Source: Antilocapra americana | Taxonomy: Eukaryota > Chordata > Mammalia > Artiodactyla > Antilocapridae | Reading direction: 5' to 3' | NCBI GenBank assembly: GCA_007570785.1 | Contig: ML664199.1 | Span: 23,945,915 to 24,009,914 of the forward strand | Length of the DNA stretch: 64,000 bases | Part shown: positions 24,301 to 36,300 of the stretch, in pieces | Numbering within the stretch: the first letter of the stretch is position 1 | Layout: each line of letters starts with the position of its first letter | The notes under the pieces: model-generated | What the model saw: only the letters and a program-made list of their open reading frames with translations | Databases searched by the model: none | Told to the model about the DNA's origin: nothing | Translations under genes and position numbers: made by a program

Positions 24301-27300
24301 GACTCTTGCTTTATCTTGGCCATAAGCAGAAATCTAGCTTTCTCCTTTACGTATAAAAATCTGGTTAGATCTCTTATTTTAAGCCCTCTTAGGAGCCCTG
24401 CTGCCTGCAGGATAAAAACTGAGGTTCCTTGACCCAGTGGAAGAGAATCAGCCCGATTTGCTTCAGCTTTGTCACAGGGCTCACAGCTGCCAACACGCCA
24501 GCCTTCTGGGGCTCAGATCCTCTCTTGTGCTCCACCATTGCACGCTTTGCTCTGAGCTTCAGCCCTAACGTCCACCTTGCCTCTGCAGAGAAGCTGTCAC
24601 CAATATCCTGCTCCTCCTTCCCACCTCTGTCTCAGTCACATTAAAACAGACAGAATCACTCCAAGCACCAACCGTGGTCTTGTGCATCTCCATGCCTTCA
24701 CGGTTGGAATTCCCCACCTGTTTCGTTCACCCAGGTACTTCCTATCTGTCCTTTAGGAACCAAGGCAGCAGCACACCCTCCTGGAGATGGTCCACAGGTC
24801 CCTCAGCAGTCATCCCCTCCTTCCTCCTTGGTCTGAGGGAGGCACCCCTCCTGCTCCCTACACCTTCACATCCCCCAAACCTCCACCCAGTGCTTTCAAA
24901 CTCCACTGTAACCTGGGTCTCCTTGTCTTCATCTCTGAGGGGGTTTAGTAATGGGTCCAGACCCTTGCAGAGCCCTCGTGCACCCAGCTCTCTCTCAGTG
25001 CATTTTGCTGATAAATGAAAGACTAGGTGGGGCCCTTGCCCTCTGGGCACCGTAACCAAGGCAACCAGGCCTTTGTCCAACTGCCTGATTGTGGTTTGGT
25101 CTGAGGACACTAACAAGGGTCTCCCAGGTGCTTTGGTCTCCCAGCTGTCTGCTGAGATGGTGCAGTCACTCAGTGAGCGATCCTCTGCCTGTGCACACTG
25201 TTGGCAGTGTGTTCTCGCTCGCCAGACACAGAAGGAAGTGGAAAATGCTATGGGCACTCCAGACATCTAATTACTGCTGTGATGGGGGCATCCTGTATCC
25301 TGGCTGCGGCACATGAGCCGGGGACGAGCCCTGGGCTGGAACGCACCCGGCATGCCATTAAACCATCCTGTGCCTCATTCTCCCACACGTGAATTAAACA
25401 GATGGAAGAGCATGCCTGTTACCCATGCTGGTTACCATAGTGATTGAGGACAGAGAGAGTGTTGTTCTGCCCTGGTTGGCCAATTTCTGTGATTCTGCTG
25501 TTATTCCATTCCATAAATGAGATGGGCTGGTCGTGTTCCTCCTTGAACTGGTGGGTTCCTCACATGGCAGGGTGTGGACAGGCCCTCGTAGGGCACTTGG
25601 TGCAGAGCTGGGTGGCTGGGATGGATGTACACTCCTCGAGAGGCAGGCCTGCTGGGGCTCTCAGCATCATGGAGCACAGAGCAGGCTAGGGAATGGATGA
25701 GGGGGTCACAAGCAGGAGGCCCTGCCTGGGAGCTCCAGGCCCAGGAGACCAGCACCTCAGTGCATGTCTCCCCAGCCATGGAGCAGTGGGCGGGCACTCC
25801 CTGGGCACACTATCTCTAGGCCTCAGGGGCTGCATCCACAGCTGGAGGCTACAATGAGCACCATCAGCCACCCTGAGCCATGGCCGGCTGGAAGGTAATG
25901 GCTAGGCCAAGAGGTCGGCCACAGGTGGTATCGCTGCAAACTCTTCTAGGGCAGAGACAACTAGCTCTTCTCCAGGGCCCCATTGACCAGGTGAAAAACA
26001 GACCTCACTTTTCACTAATTTAAGGGAGAAAAAAAAACATACATGAAGACCTCTTGTTGTTCAGTTGCTAAGTTGTGTCCGACTCTTTGTGACCCCATGG
26101 ACTGCAGCACACTAGGCTTCCCTGTCCTTCATCATCTCCTGCATTTACAAAGTGAGTCTTAGTGGACCTACACCAAGGCAGGGCCAAGCCTTGGTACAGA
26201 GGCTTCCTTGGTACAGAGCCCATTGTGGCTGATGAGCACACCTAGCCCGAGGCCGGACGCCAGGGTGGAACTACTGTCGGGGATCTTCCTGGTGGCTCAG
26301 TGGATAAGAATCCATCTTCCAATGCAGGGGACACGGGGTTGATCTCTGCTCCAGGAAGATTCTGCATGTAACTAAGCCCGAGCACCACAACTATTGAGCC
26401 TGTGCTCTAGAGCCCAGGAGCTGCACCTACTGAGCCCATGTGCCACAACTACTGAAGCTCGGGCACTCTAGAGCCCGTGCTCTGCAACAAGAGAAGCCAC
26501 CGCAATGAGAAGCCCGAGCACCACAATAAAGAGCAGCCTCCACTCTCCGCAGCTAGAGAAAGCCTGTGCACAATAATGAACACCCAGCACAGTCAAAAAT
26601 AAAATAAACTGTTGCTGTTGTCTAGTTGCTCAGTCGTGTCCCACTCTTTTGCAACCCCAGGGACTCTAGCCCACCAGGCCCCTCTGTCTGTGGGATTTCC
26701 CAGGCAAGAATACTGGAGCGGGTTGCCATTTCCTTCTCCAGGGAGTCTTTCTGACCGAGGGAATAAACCCACTCTCGTGCACTGGCAGGTGGATTCTTTA
26801 CCACTGAGCCACCAGGGAAGCCCAAAATAAAATAAACAAATAATCTGGAAAAGAAAAAAGACATTTTGAGAAAGAGATTATTTTTGAGAATGGGGTCGGA
26901 GTGGAAAGGAATTCTGAATCATTTAAATGAAACTCAGAGGCACATCCTTCCGTCCTGGGCCCCTGTCACTGCACAGTGACAATGTTATTGGCTTATGTGT
27001 CGGAAAGTTACTGGCCTGGCTCCCAGGAGGACCACGTGAGTCAAGCTTAGCAGTTGTTCTTAGCTCATCGCCAAGCTTCCAAGCAAGATGCGTTTACCCT
27101 GCTCACACCTTCAGGAACCTCCCCACACTTCCTCTCATCTCATGCTACACAGGGAGCCACCTAGACTGTCCTGACTTCTGGTCATCTTCTATTGATGAAG
27201 CTGCATGATGAGCAATGGCCATCACTCCTCAGCCTCAAAGCGTCTCAGGAAGCATCTCTGTGGACTGGCCTCATTACCAGCTCTGTCCTAGGGGGTGCTG

Positions 27301-30300
27301 CCTCATCAGGAGATCCCTTGGCGCCTGGCATGTGGATGCAAGTGACCCACGGTGGCTTCCAGGGCCGCCCAGAGGTGCCAAGGTAACCTCACTGGTCCAG
27401 CCAGTCCTCTTGCTGCATGAAGTATATAAACACCTGTGAATTTTCTAATCCATTCCAGCTGCAGGACAGGCTATGAAGATATGTCAACATGTTCCCCAGG
27501 ACTAGCATAAATTCATGATTACAGGGCACCCCTCCACGGACCACTCAACACCTGGGCCAAAGGACGCTCATAACTCGTGTTCCTGAGATCACCTTCCTCA
27601 AATTTTCCAGCAGAGTGAGGTCCCCAGGAGGCTGCTACATACCAGTGGGGCCAGTGCTCCGGGCCTGGCTGGCCGCTGGCTGGACTGTGTGCCGCAGACA
27701 ACTGCCCAGTGGGGGAGAGGCGGCTTGGTGCTGGGCCGGGACCTGGGTTGTGGTGAGGGGAAGGGCTGGCCTCAGGGCCGTGGCCGGGCTGCTCAGACTC
27801 CCACCGCCTGGGTGCATGGTTGTGGCCATCCCTTTGGCCAGGGGAGACCCTCCGACTGCATTATTCCGGGGTGGCCCAGCCCCTCCTACAGGAATCCTGA
27901 GGAAATGAACAGAATGAAGTCAGGGAAGGGCACAGATACACCCACACCACACAACTGATGAAGAACCGCTCAACCCCTTGGCTCTGAGAGCTGGAGGCCC
28001 CGCCATCCAGGACAAGTCCTACAGCAGCACCAAGATGACCTGGGCATGTGGTGCCCAGAGGCCTGGCTGGACAGCAGAGCCCCTGACAACCACACGGTCT
28101 CTCCATGTGCGTATGTGACAACCAGCGAACAGCCATAGGAAACAGGGAAGTGATGCTAATCAGATATTTTGTTCCAGAGTCACTGCCTTGATTTAGTCTA
28201 ACAAACAGCTGTGTGTCCCCAAACAGAGGCAGAAGGAACGGGCTTGGCACATCTGGCAGGCAGCAGGAGGCAGGGGCCCAGCTCCTTCTGGATGAAGGAC
28301 TCCTGGGAGTCCAGGAAAGGGCACAGACAAGCCTGTGTTTGCAGTTTTACATCAGACTTTCCAGAGAAAGTGGTGTGGAGAGTCCAGGACACACTGTGGC
28401 GCACAGGACTCTGAAACAGGCCCTGGTGGCTTCTCCCCCGGCACGGGCCAGCCTGAACCCTGCACCAGCACCAAGCCTGTGAGACTGGGGTGGGGAGGTC
28501 CTGGGATCCAGTGTCAGGATCACATGCCTTTCATTTGCCCAAGAGCCGGGAAACTCCTCATCTGGCCCCTCTGGATCTCAGCCGTGAGGCTCGGGAAGCC
28601 ACCCATGGTGGGAGCAGGCAGAGCCCCAGCAGAGCAGCTGTGGGGAGAAGGGCCTCCTTGCTCAGGGCCACAGGGCCATGGGGCTCACAAGGTGTGCCTT
28701 TCTAGGAGGGCCTGGGGGATGTGGCTCCCAGGCCTGCTGCTGTAAAGGTACAAGTCAGGCTGTGTCAGTGCAGGTCTGGGTGTTTACTTTGCCTGGAGTC
28801 TTATTGCCAAGAGAGCAGAAGCTGGTGGGGTGGGGAGAACAGGGGCTGGGCTGGGGGGAGTCTGTAGCAGGTCTCTGCAGGTCCTGGGCTGTGAACACAG
28901 GGCTGGGGCATCCCAGGCTCCCCGAAGAGTGGCCAACTCTAAATCAAACCTGCAGGGGACGCCCCTCTCCATGGAAACAGCTGACAACCCTGGGTCACCT
29001 CAAGCTAACTGTTAAACTTGCTTTTGCCAGTTTATAAAAATAGTGTAACAGTAAATTCGTAAAACACAGGAAATTACAAGAAAAAAATTAATTACTCTTA
29101 ATGCTCCACTCAGTAATAATGGTTAACTTTTGGGAACATGGAATCTTTCCTTCACATGTGTGAATGGCATGTGCTTTTTGCACACATACCCACTATACTC
29201 ATACATGTGCACACGTACATGCATGCACACGTGCTCATGAGATCCGGCCCTGGGACACGCCCCCGTGTGGTGCTCCAGCTCCTCCTGGCCACCTTCTCCC
29301 CGGGGCAGCAGGCATTGGGCAGCAGGAAGGCAGGCGGGGCACAGTCCCTGGTCTCCACTTGGCTGCGGCCTTAGGAGGCAGGCAGCGAGGGCCTCACCTG
29401 GAGACGGGTGTCACGTAATTGCCAGGGAACACGCCCGAGAGTCCGGTGCGTAGGGCCGTGCCCTTGAACCAGCCGTCCCGACACTTCTCCAGGACACGGT
29501 ATGTGTCGCCCTTGCGCAGCTCCAGCTCGTCACTCTTCTGGGGCTTGTAGGCGTAAAGCGCCAAGTACCTGTGGGCAAGAGGTGGGTGATGAGTGGTGCT
29601 GTGGACAGAAGGGCGCCTTGCACACTTGGCAGGCAGCCAGGACCAGGAGGAGTCTCGGGGAAAGACCCCTGGAGCCATGGGCTCCACACCCTTCGCCAAC
29701 TGGCAGGCTGAACTCAGAGAGGCCCTGCCAGGACCAGATGGGGGCTGGCTGTTTGGGTCCACTTTGTTCTCTTTTCTCTGATTAATACCTGATGCTCTGG
29801 GCAAGAGAAAGCTTTAGGGAAAATGGGTGAACTATGCAGCCTCGGGTGAGTTGCCTCATTTAGTCCCACCTGCCTGCTCACCCATCCATGCAAACTGGAG
29901 ATCTGGAGGCCCTTCTAAATAAAAATCAGCCCAATTAGGGACTCCTTAGGTTGGTGACTAATTGAAATTCTACTTTTAAAATCAGTGACTAACTGAAATT
30001 CTACTTTCAAGATTTTTTAACAGCTTGGTGGTGTGAGCCCTAGCCGAGGGCTTAGACACTGCACTCCTCACTTGCCAGGACTCTTTGAAATGTCTTGAGC
30101 CCCTGGCACCATCCTCAGAACCTCTGATAAGCGTTTTGCTACTTTGGAAGGGGTGGTTTGACCTAACAGAGAGAATGGTTTCAGGTAAATACCCTGCTTG
30201 CAAGATCTGGGCAGGAAAAGTGGCGGGGGCTTCACTCTAACAAAGAAACGAGATGCATTAAAGCATTTTTTTCAGCTGTAACCATGTGGCATCTGACCAG

Positions 30301-33300
30301 GGATCAAATATGTGCTCCCTGAAATAGCAGCATGGAGTCTTAACTGCTGGACCGCCAGGGAAGTTGCAAGATGCATTTCTAAGAAGCATCATCTCCTGGG
30401 CCTTCTATCAGGATGGGCCTGGTGGGCACATTGCCCCTGCTGGGCCCCAGAAGCCTCCTTCTTTGCCCCCCACCCCCTTCCCAGCCTCCGGGACTGGGTG
30501 ACTTCAGGGGCTACCTGCACTGTCCACATGTCCAGTGGAGTATGAAGCTGTGGACAGAGGCCCATCTAGGGGAGAAGTGCTGTCCCTGCTGGAGAGAGTA
30601 GGACCTCGGGCAGTGAGCGAGAGGCTCAGAGGTCCCAGTAGCTAGGGAAGCCCTCCCCCTGACATGCATAGTCCCTCCACATACCCAGCAAGCCTCCCTC
30701 GCACCCAGCACAGCACCCACTGGCACATACTTCCACAGTGGCGTCAACCCAGATTCTAAAAGACGTGTGTTAGCAACAGCAGCAAAGACCCGATGAGCTG
30801 TGTGTATGTGTGTGTGTGTGTCTGTCTGTGATCTAGGGAGGGGCCTTCAGATGACAGAGTGATCTCTGGGGATGAGCTGATGATCCCACTCAAAATCCTG
30901 GATTCCCGAGCCATTCAGGGAACAAGGTTTGTGTTCACCTCTCAGCATCTTCCCATAACAGTGAGAATGAGTAATCTTCAGATTGTAGGCCTTAAGGCAC
31001 TCTGATTAAGCCTTTATATTGAAACAGTCTTCTTTTAAAATCCCACTTGTACTCTAGAGAAACATACCATGGTTCCTAATGAGGTAATAAAGGCAGAAAA
31101 TGGGCAACAGAAATGAACCTGGCTGAAACCACCACCCAGCTCCCCAAACTTGGACCAACTATGGGCCCACTGGGTGGGGGCACCTCCCCCGCTCACTCTC
31201 ACCTCTGGGACCATGGGCTCTGCTGAGCTGAGCTGTGAGTGAGTCTGCAGGCAGATCTGGATTTATCCTGTGTCTTGCCTCCTCTAGAGTCATAGCAGTG
31301 GGAGGTGATGTTTTCTTCTGGTTTCAGCTATTCATTCATTTATTAGATGCCCAGTGATCTTAGCACCCTCAGGCGCCAACCACATGGGGAGATAGGCTTG
31401 CTTCCAACACCCCAAGGGATGGGGCACCCTCTTCCGTCATCAGTCAGAACTCTGTTCAGGAGGCACTGCCGTCACCTGTGGGACAGCATGCAGAGCCCGC
31501 CCCCTCAGGTACCCGGAGTCCAGACAGGGTGGGAAGCTGGAGTCTGTTACGGTCTCACTGGAGCCCCACATGAGCTCTGAGGCTGGGCTACTCACTCATT
31601 TCACAGCTGAGCAAACTGAGGTTCAAAAAGATGATGGAGTGTCTGTGTTTATGCAGCAAGTTGGAGGCAAGTAGTTGTTCTTGGCCCCAGGACCTGGTAG
31701 GCCCTGTGAGAAGTTGGGGTGAGGCCCGGAGCAGGGAGCCCTGAGGCCCGCTGTCTTCATCGTTATTGTGAATTCATTCTCCGAGGAGCAATCTGTCCTC
31801 TGGTCTCAACAGTTCAAGTTCAGCCTCTCCATGTGCACTGCTGGGGGTGGAGTGTAAACCAATCTGACTTCACCTGGCACACCCCTGCCCCCCAACCTGT
31901 TCCCTTTGATGCCTCAGGGGAAGCCAGATTGCCTTGCCAGCGTTTTTCCTGCACGTGGGGCTGCTTGTCTGCGTGGGGCTGCTTGTCTGCCTGAGGCTTG
32001 TGCGCAGGCCTGGGATGCTCCAGAGGGGCCGGTGGTTCCCAGCCTGATGTCTGCAGCTCTGTAGTCCCTGCAGTGCACTAGTCACTCAGTCTCGGTCCGA
32101 GTGTGGCCACAGGGAAGGGTGCATTGTCTGCACCTCTTCTGCCCCCACCCCCTTGGTCGCGCCCGCCAGCCTGGAGGGTGCCCTTGGCTGGGCCTTGGAG
32201 CTGCAGGCCAGTGCCCACAGAGCCCAGGCAGGGAGAACTGGGTAGTGCCCGCAGGATTCCTGGCATTCCACCTGCCTCTCCCCTCTGCCTCCCCTCCACT
32301 CCTCTTCCACTCCCTCTCCCCTCCTTCCAAAGGACTTCAACTCTGCACATGCCTCCACAGAGGACACAGCGCTGGCTGCTCCAGAACTGGCCTGGGATTC
32401 ATTTGTCTCAGTGGATTCACTCACAAGGCTGGTACTGAAGGTACTTGGTTCAGGCAAGAGTGGGAGGTCTGGTTAACAACGCTCTCCCCATGGTTGGGTG
32501 GCCGGTAGGTGGCTCTCCTGCCCAGTGGAAGAGGCACCCCCTCTTCCAGGCCGACGCAGCCCTGGGGGCACGTCAGCTCCTTCCCCAGCGCCCTTGGCCG
32601 GACAGCATGCAGTCTGGACAGCGGCAGCTGTGGCCGCCCAGCCTCTACTTGCAGCTGTGTTCCCACAAGGAGCCTGCTGGGAACAGCCGCCGCTCGGCGC
32701 GTGACTGCTCTTTTCTATGGAAGATCTTCACTTGCTGCTAATTGTCTATAGACTCTAATCAAGCAGTGATTAAAGAATTTTAGCGCCTTCATTAACTTCA
32801 CACCCTTCTGCCTCCATATGACGGCTTGCTCATTTCTTCTGAAATTAGTGATATTCTCTCCCATCCTCCTGCAAAGAGCCTGTTCCTGCTCCTCTAGGTG
32901 CCAGTGCCGCATGGACTCAGGCCAGCGAAACATGTGCCTGCTTGCTGACCTTCGATCAGCAGGATCGGCTGAGGAAAGGGTTCCAGATTGCGGCACAGGA
33001 CACTCCTGAACTTGTCTTTTCCCAGGAACACAGCAAACCCACAACCACGTTATAGGACCACCACCTCAGAGAGGGACCTGAACACGGGATGGAAGGAGTC
33101 TCCATCACTAAGGGCAGGAGGACAACAGACAGCACGGGAGATGAAGCGACGGACTCGCCAGAAAACCCCTCCCCAGCTACCGTGGTCCAGTCTGAAGGGC
33201 CCCAACCCCTTGATCCTGCTCAGGAGAGACCAGCCTCACAAATGCCTGGCTTTGGAAACCAACAGAAAATACCAGGAAAACTACAGAAGCACCTGGAATG

Positions 33301-36300
33301 GGAAACACGCTCTCAATGGGCCTGTATGCAGACTCACTCAACCCAGAAACCAGCATAAAAATACCAGACTGGACAGCACACAGGCCACTGAGTAATGTGG
33401 CAGCATCTGCCGGGGGCAGGAACCAGGGGGGACGCTCCCTGGCCGGAGCCACTTCAGAAACTGCAGGCTACCTTGCTTATGCCACCCAGTGGGTACAATT
33501 TTGGAATGTTCTATCTAACTTGTTCTATCTTTTTGCCTTTTCATACTGGCAACAATATCAATAACCTCAAATATGCAGATGACACCACCCTTAAGGCAGG
33601 AAGCAAAGAGGAACTAGAAAGTCTCTTGAAGGTGAAAGAGGACAGTGGAAGAAGCTGGCTTAAAACTCAACATTCAAAACACAAAGATCATGGCATCCAG
33701 TCCTATCACTTCACGGCAAATAGATGGGGAAACAATAGAAACAGTGACAGACTTTATTTTCTTTATTTTCACTGTGGATGGTGACTTCAGCCATGTAATT
33801 AAAAGACGCTTGCTTTTTGGAAGAAAAGCTATGACAAACCTAGACAGCATATTAAAAAGCAGAGATATTACTTTGCCAACAAAGGTCTGTCTAGTCAAAG
33901 CTATGGTTTTTCCAGTAGTCATGTATGGATGTGAGAGCTGGACTACAGGGAAAGCTGAGTGCCGAAGAATTGATGCTTTTGAACTGCGGCATTGCAGAAG
34001 ACTCTTGAGTATCTTGGACTGTAAGACTTGAATCTCCTTGGAGTGCAAGGAGATCAAACTAGTCAATCCTAAAGGAAATCAACCCTGAATATTCATTGGA
34101 AGGACTGATGCTGAAGCTGAAGCTCCAGTACTTTGATTGTCTGATGCGAAGGGCTGACTCATTAGAAAAGACCCTGATGCTTGGAAAGATTGAAGGCAGG
34201 AGGAGAAGGGGATGACAGAGAATGAGATGGTTTGATAAAATCACCGACTCAATGGACATGAGTTTGAGCAAACTCCGGGAAACAGTGAAGGACAGGGAAG
34301 CCTGATGTGTTGCAGTCCATTAGATCATGAACAGTTGGATGCAACTGAGTAACTGAACAACAAAATCTAACCTGTCAGCGTCAGTGGGCATGCCCTGATG
34401 AAGCCAACCCACCCCTGTACCTAGGTGAGGTCTCACCCTGGCTGAGTGAGAACTCTGCCCATGACTGTCCAGCAGCTGCTGTGGCTGGGCCCACATACCA
34501 GCGTGCCTAAGCAGTAACTGCAGCCCCCCACAACAGGGGGGAACACATTGCCCACAGAAGGGACCCTTGAGTACCTGCCTCTGGTGGCCAGGCAGGCTGG
34601 TGCCTCTGGGCCCCACAGGATGTCTCCTAAACAAGGCCACTCCTTCAAGACATGGAGATGCAGTTGATTTACTAATACACAGACACGAACACAGAGAATC
34701 AGGCAAAATGAGGAGACAGAAGTGTATGTTGCAACTGAAAGAATAAGATAAAGCCTCAGAGAAAGAACTAAACAAAATAGAGATAAGCAAACTACCCATT
34801 AAAGAGTTAACAGTAATGGTCATAACGATGCTCACTCCAAACCCAGAAGAATGGACCTAGTGGACCTAATGGACACATACAGAACGGTCCATCCAAAAGC
34901 AGCAGAATGCATATTCTTCTCAAGCATACACAGAAGGTTCTCCAGGATAAATCACATCAGTTTACAAACAGTCCTCCATGAATTTACAAAGAGAATCATA
35001 TTTACAAAGGAAATCATATCAAGCATCTTCTTGACCACAATTGTGGGAAACCAGAAATAAATCAAAAGAAAAACTGGAGAAAACCAAAAAAACATAAAAA
35101 TTAAAGAACATGAATGGGCCAGTGAAAAAAAATATCAAAGAAGAAATTTTAAAAATACCTAGAAACAAATGAAAATGGAACAATGATCCAAAGTCTATGG
35201 ATCAGGCAAAAGCAGTTCTAAGAGGGAAGTTTATAGTGATATGAGCCTACCTCAGGAAACGAAAAATCTCAAATAATCGAACCTTACACCTAAACAGAAA
35301 TGATCAACAGATCGACAGAAAACAACAGAAATGGTCAGTTAAATTAAGAGCTGATTCTTTGAAAAGAAAAATTCTCCAACCTCTAGCTAGGCTTATCAAG
35401 AATAAAAAGAGAACTGGCCCAAACAATAAAATCAGAAAGGAAAAAAGAAGTTATAACTGACACCACAGAAACATAAAGGATCATAAGAGACTACTGAAAA
35501 CAATCATGCCAACAACTTGGAAGAAATGAAAAGATTTTGAGAAACATAATCTTCCAAGACTGAACCATGAAGAAATAGAAAATCTGAACTGACTGATTAC
35601 AAGTTAGCAGACTAAGTTAGTGACCAAAACTCTCCCAAGGGAAAAAAAAATGCAGTTTTACAGTAAGCAAAAACAAGATCTGGAGCTGGCTAAAATTATT
35701 AGCTCCTTATTGCAAAAGTCAGGCTTAAATTGAAGAAAGTAGGGAAAACCACTAGGCCATTCAGGAATGACCTAAATCAAATCCCTTATGATTATACAGT
35801 GGGGGTGATGAACAGATTCCAGTGATTGGATCTGGTAGATAGCATGCCTGAAGAACTATGGATGGGGAGGTTCATAACATTGTACAGGAGGCAGTGATCA
35901 AAACCATCCCAAGGAAAAAGAAATGCAAGAAGGCAAAGTGATTGGCTACGAAGGCTTTACAAACAGCTGATGAAAGAAGAGATGTAAAAGGCAAGGGAGA
36001 AAGGGAAAGATATACCCAACTGAATGCAGAGTTCCAGAGAATATCATGGAGAGATAAGAAGGCCTTCTTAAATGAACAATGCAAACAAATAGAAGAAAAA
36101 CAATCAAATGGGAAAGATTAGAGATCTCTTCAAGAAAACTGGAGATATAAAGGGAACATTTCATGCAAGGATGGGCATAACAAAGGACAGAAATTACAAG
36201 GGCCTAACAGAAGCAGAAGAGATTAAGAAGAGGTGGCAAGAATACACAGAGGAACTATACAAAAAAGATCCTAATGACTCATATAACCATGATGGTGTCA

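Larger units (their letters stand above)
19023..27642 (-). other. SH3RF3 intron, about 8.6 kb
   Basis: No exon is visible. It is dominated by antisense BovB and L1 sequence at 21.2-24.2 kb, with CHR and Bov-tA SINEs at 26.0-26.8 kb. A MIR-like piece is at 20018-20062, and unique sequence with an RFX-like motif lies around 25.0-25.4 kb. Confidence 0.85.

Noticed and set aside
29569..29804. Extension of the SH3-3 exon to an upstream methionine
   Set aside because: A clear acceptor (CCCACAG) stands at 29569 and the phase fits the 40210-40283 exon. The extra residues are intronic.
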